A DNA stretch of 64,000 nucleotides, taken from the NCBI RefSeq assembly GCF_002161175.1, contig NZ_NFMA01000001.1, positions 62,001 to 126,000 on the forward strand, in the 5' to 3' direction. A program made the position numbers and the translations under genes. Source of the stretch: Flavonifractor sp. An100. Its GTDB lineage: Bacteria; Bacillota; Clostridia; Oscillospirales; Oscillospiraceae. Below are positions 40,241-47,605 of this stretch, one piece after another. The notes beneath the pieces were generated by a model. It did no database searches. It had not been told where the DNA came from and worked only from the letters and a program-made list of their open reading frames with translations. The first letter of the stretch is position 1. Each line of letters begins with the position of its first letter.

Positions 40241-41098
40241 ATGTCAGGCACGCTCTATTTGGTCCCCACTCCCATTGGAAACCTGGGGGATATCTCCCGA
40301 CGGATGGCACAGACCTTGGAGGAGGCGGATTTCATCGCTGCGGAGGATACCCGGGTGACGGTCAAGCTCCTGAACCACTTGGGCATTAAAAAGTCCATGG
40401 TGACCTATCACCGCCATAACACCGAGAGCGGTGGGCGGCAGGTGATGGAGCGGCTACTGGCGGGGGAGTGCTGTGCCTTGGTGACCGATGCGGGTATGCC
40501 GGCCATCTCTGACCCAGGGGAGGAGCTGGTGGCCCAGTGTGTCCAGGCGGACATCCCTGTTGTGGCCATTCCAGGTCCCTGCGCCCTGGTCACAGCGTTG
40601 GCAGTGTCGGGCCGGCCCACCGGACGGTTTACCTTTGAGGGCTTTTTGGCCATGAACAAGAAAAATCGCCGTGCCCACCTGGAGTCTCTCCGGGGGGAGG
40701 AGCGGACCATGATCTTTTATGAGGCGCCCCATAAGCTGATTGCCACTCTGGAGGACCTGGCAGCGGCCTTTGGAGCGGACCGGCCGGTGTCCCTGTGCCG
40801 GGAGTTGACGAAGCTCCATGAAGAAGTCCGCCGGACCACCCTGGGGGAGGCGGCGGCCTATTACCGGGAAAACGCCCCCAAGGGGGAGTTTGTGTTGGTG
40901 GTAGAGGGGGCCCAGCCTGTGGAGGCGGGAGAGGTCACCTTGGAGGACGGCCTTGCTCTGGTGAAGCGGCTGCAGGAGGAGGGAGCCTCCCTGCGGGACA
41001 GCGTGAAGCGTGCGGCCAAGGAATTGTCCCTTCCCCGCAACCAGCTGTATGAGCTGGCGGTATCCCCCCAGGCGGAGCCTTCAGACAGTGAGGAATAA
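40241..41098 (+). CDS. rsmI: 16S rRNA (cytidine(1402)-2'-O)-methyltransferase
   Basis: 285 residues. RsmI methylates the ribose of C1402 in the decoding centre of 16S rRNA. Hallmarks: LVPTPIGNLGDISRR at the start, ALVTDAGMPAISDPGE near residue 79, IPGPCALVTALAVSGRPT and FYEAPHKL. The C-terminus has the HTH-like RDSVKRAAKELSLPRNQLYELA segment. AAAGGAG precedes the ATG. Confidence 0.95.
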   Translation: MSGTLYLVPTPIGNLGDISRRMAQTLEEADFIAAEDTRVTVKLLNHLGIKKSMVTYHRHNTESGGRQVMERLLAGECCALVTDAGMPAISDPGEELVAQCVQADIPVVAIPGPCALVTALAVSGRPTGRFTFEGFLAMNKKNRRAHLESLRGEERTMIFYEAPHKLIATLEDLAAAFGADRPVSLCRELTKLHEEVRRTTLGEAAAYYRENAPKGEFVLVVEGAQPVEAGEVTLEDGLALVKRLQEEGASLRDSVKRAAKELSLPRNQLYELAVSPQAEPSDSEE

Positions 41099-41099
41099 A

Positions 41100-41138
41100 A
41101 GAACGCGCCCGGCTGATGATGGCAGCCAGGCGCGTTTC
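41100..41138. terminator. Terminator between rsmI and the AbrB-type gene
   Basis: Stem AACGCGCCCGGCTG with CAGCCAGGCGCGTT, one mismatch. On the minus strand it is followed by CTTTTATT, which fits the AbrB-type gene; the plus-strand side has a weaker TTTCATT. Confidence 0.75.
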
Positions 41139-41164
41139 ATTGATATGGGCGGAAGAGCGCAAAC

Positions 41165-41416
41165 TTATCCCTTTTCCGCATCTTGGAGGGCTTTGATACA
41201 TTTGGAGCATACATTCTTGCCGCGGAACACCAGGATGTCCTTTGCCTCGTCACAGAAAATACAGGTTGGCTGATATTTTTTTAGCACAATCGAGGGGCCG
41301 TCCATATAAATCTCAAGACAGTCTTTCTCGGCGATGTCTAATGTGCGGCGGAGTTCAATGGGAAGAACGATACGCCCCAATTCATCTACTTTGCGAACGA
41401 TGCCGGTTGATTTCAT
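41165..41416 (-). CDS. AbrB/SpoVT-type transition regulator with a C-terminal zinc-ribbon-like tail
   Basis: 83 residues. The N-terminal swapped-hairpin DNA-binding motif is canonical: STGIVRKVDELGRIVLPIEL, then LDIAEKDCLEIYMDG. After residue 50, CIFC and CSKC (residues 52-55 and 70-73) form a possible zinc ribbon that replaces the usual AbrB C-terminal multimerisation domain. It is likely a global growth-phase or sporulation regulator. AAGGAG lies 12 bases before the ATG, a rather long spacing. It is divergent from spmAB. Confidence 0.85.
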   Translation of the reverse strand: MKSTGIVRKVDELGRIVLPIELRRTLDIAEKDCLEIYMDGPSIVLKKYQPTCIFCDEAKDILVFRGKNVCSKCIKALQDAEKG

Positions 41417-41513
41417 GTAACAGTTTCTCTCCTTCTTAAAAAATAAACGTGATTTGCCGACAAGCAAATACAGGTGAAAAGGTGACGTCTTCTCCTGGAC
41501 CAAGACTGTTTCC

Positions 41514-41541
41514 ATTTTACTACAAAGAAAAAATCTGTCAA
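41514..41541 (-). promoter_or_regulatory. Promoter of the AbrB-type regulator gene
   Basis: On the minus strand TTGACA, a 16-base T-rich spacer and TAAAAT, about 97 bases before the start codon, within an A/T-rich region. The leader could hold autoregulatory sites. Confidence 0.6.
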
Positions 41542-41626
41542 CTATTTCCGCTGTATTTGCATTAAATTGGAAAAAATTTAACTTTATTTCCAATATTTCC
41601 CTCCTATTCGCTAAAATTTGACAGGG

Positions 41627-41656
41627 GCATATAACCCCCGTGCCGGGCGTATAAAT
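41627..41656 (+). promoter_or_regulatory. Possible sigma-E type sporulation promoter of spmAB
   Basis: GCATATA, 14 bases, then CGTATAAAT, resembling the sigma-E consensus (ATA-type -35, CATACAAT-type -10). In B. subtilis spmAB is sigma-E-dependent. No housekeeping promoter is evident here. Sequence match is partial. Confidence 0.35.
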
Positions 41657-41681
41657 GAGGGGAAGAAGGGGGAGTGGTAGG

Positions 41682-42299
41682 ATGACGATGACAGTCATTT
41701 GGACGGGAATGATTGTGCTGTCCGTGCTCTGCGGTCTGGGCACAGGGCGGGAAGCGGAGGTAGCGGCAGCAGCGATAGAAGGGGCATCGGCAGCGGTAGA
41801 GCTCTGTTTGTCCATCGGCGGGATGCTGTGCTTATGGAGCGGGGTGATGGAGGTGATGCGCCGGTCCGGGTTGGCAGATCGGCTGTCCCATCTGCTGGGG
41901 CCGGTGCTGCGGATGCTGTTTCCCCAGTGGGCGGAGGACCAGGAGACAATGGACAGCATAGCGGCCAACGTGTCGGCCAACCTTCTGGGGTTGGGGAATG
42001 CGGCCACCCCTTTGGGAATCCAGGCTGCGCGGCGGATGAGCCGCCGGAGTCCGGGAGTTGCCAGCGACGGACTGTGTATGCTGGTGGTCTGTAATACCGC
42101 GTCCATCCAGCTCATCCCCACCACCGTGGCGACTGTACGGGCCGCGGCAGGTTGCGCAGCACCTTTTGATATTTTGCCGGCGGTGTGGTTGGCCTCCACC
42201 GCCTCGGTGGGAGTGGGAATCCTGGCCTGCAAGGTGTTTTCTCGGCTGTGGGAGCCTGGCGCAGGGCGGGGAGTTATGCGCCTGCGTGTCCCTATGTAG
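41682..42299 (+). CDS. spmA: Spore maturation protein A
   Basis: 205 residues, membrane protein with about five helices and a gate-like fold. SIGGMLCLWSGVMEVMRRSGL and NLLGLGNAATPLGIQAARRM are typical, as is VCNTASIQLIPTTVATVRA. SpmA works with SpmB in dehydration of the spore core. GGGGGAGTGG lies before the ATG at 41682; the frame extends nine codons upstream without support. It precedes spmB by 18 bases. Confidence 0.92.
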   Translation: MTMTVIWTGMIVLSVLCGLGTGREAEVAAAAIEGASAAVELCLSIGGMLCLWSGVMEVMRRSGLADRLSHLLGPVLRMLFPQWAEDQETMDSIAANVSANLLGLGNAATPLGIQAARRMSRRSPGVASDGLCMLVVCNTASIQLIPTTVATVRAAAGCAAPFDILPAVWLASTASVGVGILACKVFSRLWEPGAGRGVMRLRVPM

Positions 42300-42317
42300 G
42301 CACAGGGGAGGATATCA

Positions 42318-42842
42318 ATGGATGTAGTCTTCACTATGGTTGTGCCTCTTACCCTATGTGGGGTAGCCCTGTACGGGACTATACGGGGGGTGGATGTATA
42401 TTCCTCTGTTGTGAAGGGGGCGGGAGAGGGACTGGAGACAGTGATTCGGATTCTGCCCGCGCTGATTGGACTGATGACAGCGGTTTATATGCTGCGGGCC
42501 TCCGGGGCGCTGGATTTAGCTGCGGCCGCTCTAGGGCCGGTACTGGAGAACCTGGGACTTCCGGGGGAACTGCTGCCTCTGATGCTGGTACGGCCCATCA
42601 GTGGGTCAGCCGCTCTGGGGGTGGGGGCGGAACTGATTTCCGCTTATGGTCCCGATTCTTACTTGGGCCGAACCGCAGCGGTGATGTTAGGGTCAACAGA
42701 AACCACATTTTATACCATTGCAGTTTATTTTGGGGCGGTGGGGATTACAAAGACCAGGTATGCAGTGCCAGCCGCATTGTGTGCCGACGTGACCGGCTTT
42801 TTGGTGGCTGCCTTAGCGGTTCGGCTGTGGTTTGGAAGTTAA
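42318..42842 (+). CDS. spmB: Spore maturation protein B
   Basis: 174 residues, membrane protein with about four to five helices. The segments GAGEGLETVIRILPALIGL, PLMLVRPISGSAALGV and GSTETTFYTIAVYFGAVGI match the family. With SpmA it belongs to the nucleoside-transporter-like gate domain group. GGGGAGGAT lies 7-9 bases before the ATG. The pair ends at a strong terminator immediately after the stop. Confidence 0.93.
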   Translation: MDVVFTMVVPLTLCGVALYGTIRGVDVYSSVVKGAGEGLETVIRILPALIGLMTAVYMLRASGALDLAAAALGPVLENLGLPGELLPLMLVRPISGSAALGVGAELISAYGPDSYLGRTAAVMLGSTETTFYTIAVYFGAVGITKTRYAVPAALCADVTGFLVAALAVRLWFGS

Positions 42843-42883
42843 AAACGTGGATGCCGCTTCTGTGCGGCATCCACGTTTTTTGT
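42843..42883. terminator. Bidirectional terminator between spmB and the DUF1576 gene
   Basis: Stem AAACGTGGATGCCGC with GCGGCATCCACGTTT, TTCTGT-type loop, then TTTTT. It begins two bases after the spmB stop and ends at the stop codon of the opposite gene. Confidence 0.85.
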
Positions 42884-44239
42884 TTAGCCGTCCCGTTCTT
42901 CCTGAATTGCTGCCGGATCGGGGGGAGTGACGGGGGAGTCGTTTTCCAGCAAATCCAGATAATCCTCATCCTGCAAGGTGGGCTTGCGCCGCCGAGCTAC
43001 GGCGATAATGGTGGGATACAGCACAATGGCCACCAACCCACCGGAAAAGCCATTGTTGTATAGATTCATTCCAGCTACGGGGGAGCCGGTGTAGAGCACC
43101 ACAGAGGAGTGGAGAAAGCCGGCCAGAATCCCATAGGGCCAGCCGAAATAGCCAGAGATCGGGGCAAGGGTGGTGCAAAATAGACAGGCAAGCTGGACTG
43201 CGGAGTCGCTCAGGGACCAGTGCATCACCACGCCGCCCAAAAACACACCGGCCATTACGGGAATGATGTTGCCGGCATGCTTGCCGAAGGAAGAAAAGCC
43301 CATAATGGTGAGAATGCCGCCGATGGTGGGGCCATTCAAATCGCCCCCTACACACAGGATAAAGGTCATGCCAATCAGACCATTTACACCGGTGTTGATG
43401 AGGACCGGAGCGGCGCCAAACATACGGACGTAGTCACTGGGGGCCCGGCCACTGGTCTGAAGGAGGCGGCGGTAGCCGGCCCAGGCGGCCCAGACAGGCT
43501 TGTGGCATAAAAACAGGCCGCTGAAAATCAATCCAATGCAGAAAATTGCCAGCGCGGGGGCGAAGAGGATGTCATAGCCCTTGGCCCAACGGTAATGGAC
43601 GGTGGGATCAGCCCCCATGGAGCTGATGAGAGGAACACAGATAAAGGCCACCAAGCCGCAGGCAAAACCTACGTTATAGAGGTTCATACCGTTTTGAACC
43701 TTGTAGGTATAGGCGGACAGGGAGGGCATAAGAAATCCGATCACCACGCCCACCAGGATCCCAGCCTCCAGGGTGCCCCAACCATTGTCCAGAGCAATAT
43801 AGCTGACCACAGGGGCAAGGGCCGTGGCCATCAGGCCGATGGGGGCATACTTTCCAAAGGGTTCTTTGCGGCTTTTGGCGTAGAGCCAAGTCCCAAAGAG
43901 AATAGGCCAGATGTTCACAAAGTTTTTTCCAAAGAGGGAAAAGCCGGACATTAGTCCAATGACCACCGACGTCATTCCATTAAAGGGGATCCGGGAGGAA
44001 TGGAGGATAAAAACGGAGATCAATGTGACCAGTCCGGAGTTAATGAGAGCAGGACCCGGACCCGCTACCAGGACGTAGTCAGTGATGAGGGCGTCCTCGG
44101 TTAATACAATTTTGCTCAATCCATCCAGTGCTTGCCTGGGGTCTCCCATGAGCAATCCGGCGATGAGAAGAAGGACAGCATAGCCGAGGAGGATGGGGTA
44201 CATGATCTCATAACGGCTATGTAGGTTGGAGGAGTCCAT
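42884..44239 (-). CDS. DUF1576 membrane protein
   Basis: 451 residues with about ten to twelve hydrophobic helices. Two halves are visibly related: SLFGKNFVNIWPILFGTWL near residue 103 matches SSFGKHAGNIIPVMAGVFL near 314, and MNLYNVGFACGLVAF near 185 matches MNLYNNGFSGGLVAI near 391. That internal duplication is typical of secondary transporters. The family is known only as DUF1576; substrate is unknown. The C-terminus is an acidic, proline-rich tail of about 30 residues. No SD-consensus stronger than AGGAAGG is present before the ATG. Confidence 0.85.
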   Translation of the reverse strand: MDSSNLHSRYEIMYPILLGYAVLLLIAGLLMGDPRQALDGLSKIVLTEDALITDYVLVAGPGPALINSGLVTLISVFILHSSRIPFNGMTSVVIGLMSGFSLFGKNFVNIWPILFGTWLYAKSRKEPFGKYAPIGLMATALAPVVSYIALDNGWGTLEAGILVGVVIGFLMPSLSAYTYKVQNGMNLYNVGFACGLVAFICVPLISSMGADPTVHYRWAKGYDILFAPALAIFCIGLIFSGLFLCHKPVWAAWAGYRRLLQTSGRAPSDYVRMFGAAPVLINTGVNGLIGMTFILCVGGDLNGPTIGGILTIMGFSSFGKHAGNIIPVMAGVFLGGVVMHWSLSDSAVQLACLFCTTLAPISGYFGWPYGILAGFLHSSVVLYTGSPVAGMNLYNNGFSGGLVAIVLYPTIIAVARRRKPTLQDEDYLDLLENDSPVTPPDPAAIQEERDG

Positions 44240-44305
44240 ATGTGTGGCCTTCCTTTCTGTCAGATATGGGGGACAGGACTGTGCCTGTTTGAATACGTAG
44301 AGAAA

Positions 44306-45211
44306 TCAAGGCAGCGTGCGAAAATAGTCCCGGGTCTGCTGGGCGTTGCGGCGAATCTCGTCGGACAGGGCCTGCATGGAGGGAAACTTTTGCTCCGGAC
44401 GGAGGTGGCGGAAAAATTCCATGCGGATCTCATGGCCGTACAGATCGCCATCAAAGTCCAAAATAAAGCCCTCCACCGTCACTCGGGTATCGTTGTCCTG
44501 GACGGTGGGTCGCACGCCCACGTTGGTCACCGCGCAGCGGCACTGGCCGTCAAACCAAACCCGGGTGGCGTAGACGCCAAAGGCGGGAACAATTACACCC
44601 TGGGGTACCTGTAAGTTGACCGTGGGGAAGCCCAGAGTGGAGCCGCCAATCCGTTTGCCGTGGGCCACCCGGTTGGTCAGAGTGTGGGGGTGGCCTAAAA
44701 ATTCCGTGGCCCGTTCCATTTCACCCTGGGCAATGAGGGTGCGGATGTAGGTGGAGGAAATGGTAATGCCATCCTGTTCCACCCGTCCGATGATGTCACA
44801 GCCCAGGCCCAGTTCGGTACACTTGGCCTTCAGGCGCTCGGGATTTCCCTTGCCCATATAGCCGAAATGGAAGTCATGGCCGGCCACAACATGGACAACG
44901 CCCAACTGTTTGATGAGATATTCGGTAATAAAGTCCTGCCAGTCCATCTTCTGCATGCCGTCAAAGGAGGCTACAATGACCTCCTGGATGCCGTAGTAGC
45001 GGCGCATCAGCCAGATGCGGTCCTCCACGGAGCTGAGAAGGGGGACAGGCTGTCCGGTGATGACGGCGGTGGGACTGCGATCAAAGGTGAATGCGCAGGG
45101 GCGGGCCTCCAGCCGGTCGGCAGCGGCATTCACGGCCCGAAGCAGGGCACCGTGGCCCCGGTGGACTCCATCGAAAAAGCCCAGGGCAATCACCCGTTTG
45201 GTGGTGCTCAA
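44306..45211 (-). CDS. ribF: Bifunctional riboflavin kinase / FAD synthetase
   Basis: 301 residues. The N-terminal adenylyltransferase part has ALGFFDGVHRGHGALL and ISSTYIRTLIAQGEM; the C-terminal riboflavin kinase part has VAHGKRIGGSTLGFPTVNL and VEGFILDFDGDLYG. It makes FMN and then FAD from riboflavin. I chose a TTG start at 45211 because AAGGAG lies 10 bases upstream and the protein then begins with the family's normal N-terminus. Last gene of the rimP operon, 20 bases after truB. Confidence 0.93.
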   Translation of the reverse strand: MSTTKRVIALGFFDGVHRGHGALLRAVNAAADRLEARPCAFTFDRSPTAVITGQPVPLLSSVEDRIWLMRRYYGIQEVIVASFDGMQKMDWQDFITEYLIKQLGVVHVVAGHDFHFGYMGKGNPERLKAKCTELGLGCDIIGRVEQDGITISSTYIRTLIAQGEMERATEFLGHPHTLTNRVAHGKRIGGSTLGFPTVNLQVPQGVIVPAFGVYATRVWFDGQCRCAVTNVGVRPTVQDNDTRVTVEGFILDFDGDLYGHEIRMEFFRHLRPEQKFPSMQALSDEIRRNAQQTRDYFRTLP

Positions 45212-45231
45212 TCTGAATTCTCTCCTTATTT

Positions 45232-46104
45232 TCAAATCTGAAAAAAGCTCTTGATGGTAGTAAGTTTGCCCTGAGATACCCGGCACAGGGCTAAAAATTC
45301 CTGATTCCGGCTGTAGACCCGACATTCCCCCTCTGGCAAGCCAGGCATTAAAAGGGTTGTGCCATTGCGCACTTTTTTCTCAGAATCGGGGCCAAGGGTC
45401 AGAACAGGACGGTCAGCGAACAAGGTGTCCACTCCCAGCAGCAGGGCGGAGGGGTCCGGGGTCTGGAGCACCTGCTCGAGAGGTACAGCATCAGCCAGGG
45501 TAAAGCCGCAGGCCATAGTCCGGCGCAGGGAGAACATGGTTCCCCCACAGCCCAAAGCCTGGCCAATGTCATGGCAGAGGGTTCGGATATAGGTGCCCTT
45601 GGAGCAGCGGACCCGGAGATAGTAATCGGTGGGACTTTCCTGTCCCTCAACGTCCAGGGAATATATGGTAATAGCCCGGGGTTTGCGCTCCACCTCACGA
45701 CCCTTTCGGGCCAGCTCATAGAGCTTTTTCCCGTTTACCTTGATGGCGGAATACATGGGGGGCAGCTGTTGGATCTCTCCCCGGAAGGGCGCCAGAGCTG
45801 CTTCCAGCGCCTGACGGGTCACCTGGACCGGATGCTCCTCCAGAACGTGGCCGGTGGTGTCCTGAGTATCGGTGACAGTGCCCAGACGCAGTCCGGCCAG
45901 GTATTCCTTGTCCCCCTCGCTGGCAAATTCCACCGCCCGGGTGGCCCGCCCCACAAAGACGGGCAGCACTCCGGTGGCCATGGGGTCTAGAGTGCCGGCA
46001 TGGCCGATACGCCGTTCTCCCAGGGCACCCCGGAGCTTGGCGCACACATCCATGCTGGTCCAGTCCTGGGGCTTGTCAATCACTAAAATTCCGTTAGCCG
46101 CCAT
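45232..46104 (-). CDS. truB: tRNA pseudouridine(55) synthase
   Basis: 290 residues. It isomerises U55 in the T-loop of tRNA. The catalytic aspartate is in GHAGTLDPMATGVLPV near residue 40, preceded by GILVIDKPQDWTSMDV; the C-terminal PUA-like region is present but short. It overlaps the end of nrnA by 11 bases, an arrangement common in Firmicutes. Confidence 0.95.
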   Translation of the reverse strand: MAANGILVIDKPQDWTSMDVCAKLRGALGERRIGHAGTLDPMATGVLPVFVGRATRAVEFASEGDKEYLAGLRLGTVTDTQDTTGHVLEEHPVQVTRQALEAALAPFRGEIQQLPPMYSAIKVNGKKLYELARKGREVERKPRAITIYSLDVEGQESPTDYYLRVRCSKGTYIRTLCHDIGQALGCGGTMFSLRRTMACGFTLADAVPLEQVLQTPDPSALLLGVDTLFADRPVLTLGPDSEKKVRNGTTLLMPGLPEGECRVYSRNQEFLALCRVSQGKLTTIKSFFQI

Positions 46105-47050
46105 ACTTCACCTGCCGAATGGCCTTTAAAACAATAGCCTTGGCCTGCTCCACGTCTCCATCAACGGTGGCTCCGGCGGCGGCGGCGTGGCCGCCTCCTC
46201 CCATCAGAGCGCATACCTTACTGGCGTTGAGGTCATTGGGATCGGTGCGGACGGACAGCTTGCTGCGGCCGGGTGCCAGCTCCCGGATTGTCACGCCGGT
46301 CTTGACTCCCTCCATCTGTCCTACGAGGGAGGCAATGTCCTCCGCGTCCCGTTCGGTTGCGCCGATGGAGTCCATCATGTCCAGCGTGACAGGGGCGATG
46401 GCCACGGTACCATCTTCGTGGAGGGAGATAGCGGCGATGATGGCGCTTTCCAGCTTCATGCGGCGGATGCTCTTGGTACGGAAATGAATCTTGTTCAGCC
46501 GGGCCACGGGGACACCAGCCTCTATAAGGGCGGCAGCGACCCGGTGGGTATCGGCAGTGGTGTTGCCATAGCAGAAACAGCCGCAGTCGGTAGAGATGGC
46601 CACATAAAGAGGAGTTCCTATTTCTGGGGTTATTTGGCAGAAAGATTGGACGATTTCGTACACCAATTCCCCGCAGGCTGCCCGGGAGGCATCCAAGCAG
46701 GTTTCTTTGGCAAAGAACTCCTGGGAGGGGTGGTGGTCGATGGCCAGATCCACCCGCTCCAAATAGGGGATGGCATTGGCGGGAAAGAGGCTCCTGGCGG
46801 CGATGTCCACGCTGACTATGGTGTCGCAGGAATAGGAGTCGGGGGCCAGCAGTCCCTCCAGGTAGGGGGAAAATAGGGTGGTAACCTCCGGATTGGGGAG
46901 GACGTGGGCGGTTTTGCCTGCCTGACGCAGGGCCAGACACAGGCCGGCAGCGCAGCCGATGGTGTCCCCGTCCGGGCGCAGGTGGGTCAAAATGAGGTAG
47001 TTGTCGTGGCTCAGCAAGAAGCCGGCAGCCTGCTCAGGGGTCATATTCAT
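46094..47050 (-). CDS. nrnA: DHH-family oligoribonuclease / pAp phosphatase
   Basis: 318 residues. NrnA degrades very short RNA (nanoRNA) and pAp to nucleotides. DHH motifs: LTHLRPDGDTIGCA, SVDIAARSLF, LAIDHHPSQEF and STDCGCFCYGNT; the DHHA1 domain ends with MGGGGHAAAAGATV. Homologous enzymes also degrade linear pGpG, so it may close the c-di-GMP cycle here, which is inference. The gene overlaps rbfA by 4 bases and truB by 11. Confidence 0.92.
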   Translation of the reverse strand: MNMTPEQAAGFLLSHDNYLILTHLRPDGDTIGCAAGLCLALRQAGKTAHVLPNPEVTTLFSPYLEGLLAPDSYSCDTIVSVDIAARSLFPANAIPYLERVDLAIDHHPSQEFFAKETCLDASRAACGELVYEIVQSFCQITPEIGTPLYVAISTDCGCFCYGNTTADTHRVAAALIEAGVPVARLNKIHFRTKSIRRMKLESAIIAAISLHEDGTVAIAPVTLDMMDSIGATERDAEDIASLVGQMEGVKTGVTIRELAPGRSKLSVRTDPNDLNASKVCALMGGGGHAAAAGATVDGDVEQAKAIVLKAIRQVKYGG

Positions 47051-47436
47051 CCCTCCTCATCCAAGTGGATGTGTTCGTTTTCTGGGTTGGCGGGCTTGAC
47101 CACCTGGGGATTGCGAAGCATCTCCAGGATGTGGGCGCCCTTATCAATGGAGTCGTCCCGCACAAAGGTGAGCTCCGGGGTATAGCGCAGTTGGAGGGAG
47201 TGGCCCAGTTCCCGGCGCAGAAAGCCGGAGGCGGATTTCAACCCCTTGAGTACCTGGGCGCAGTCACTTTTGTCCAGGACACTGATATAGACCTTGGCAT
47301 AGCGCAGGTCGGGGGTGGTGTCCACGGCGGTGACAGAGATCATACCGGATACCCGGGGATCTTTCACGTTGGGGATCAGCGAGGAGAGCTCCCGTTGGAT
47401 CTCCTCGTTAATGCGGCCGATGCGGTTGCTCGCCAT
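47047..47436 (-). CDS. rbfA: Ribosome-binding factor A
   Basis: 129 residues, starting MASNRIGRINEEIQRELSSLI and containing DPRVSGMISVTAVDTTPDLRYAKVYIS, the KH-like fold of RbfA. It helps mature the 16S rRNA 5' end on the 30S subunit. AAAGGAG lies 8 bases before the ATG. It lies 170 bases after infB with a terminator-like hairpin between, so it may be transcribed separately or after partial readthrough. Confidence 0.93.
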   Translation of the reverse strand: MASNRIGRINEEIQRELSSLIPNVKDPRVSGMISVTAVDTTPDLRYAKVYISVLDKSDCAQVLKGLKSASGFLRRELGHSLQLRYTPELTFVRDDSIDKGAHILEMLRNPQVVKPANPENEHIHLDEEG

Positions 47437-47552
47437 AATGGTTCTCCTTTCCGGGCATAAAGGCCCATTAAGATCAGATGTTGGCGGGAAGGCAGTCACA
47501 AAGGGCGGCTAGATGCCGCGGCTTATAGGACTTCGGTCAGCGGAAAAAGGAA

Positions 47553-47583
47553 AGCAGGACGGGCGAAAACGCCCGCCCTGCTG
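47553..47583 (-). terminator. Terminator-like hairpin after infB
   Basis: Stem AGCAGG-CGGGCG with CGCCCG-CCTGCT, one mismatch and a TTTT loop, followed on the minus strand by TTTCCTTTTTCC. It could limit transcription from infB into rbfA. Confidence 0.6.
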
Positions 47584-47605
47584 GTTGGTGTTCTGAGTGA
47601 TGGAT

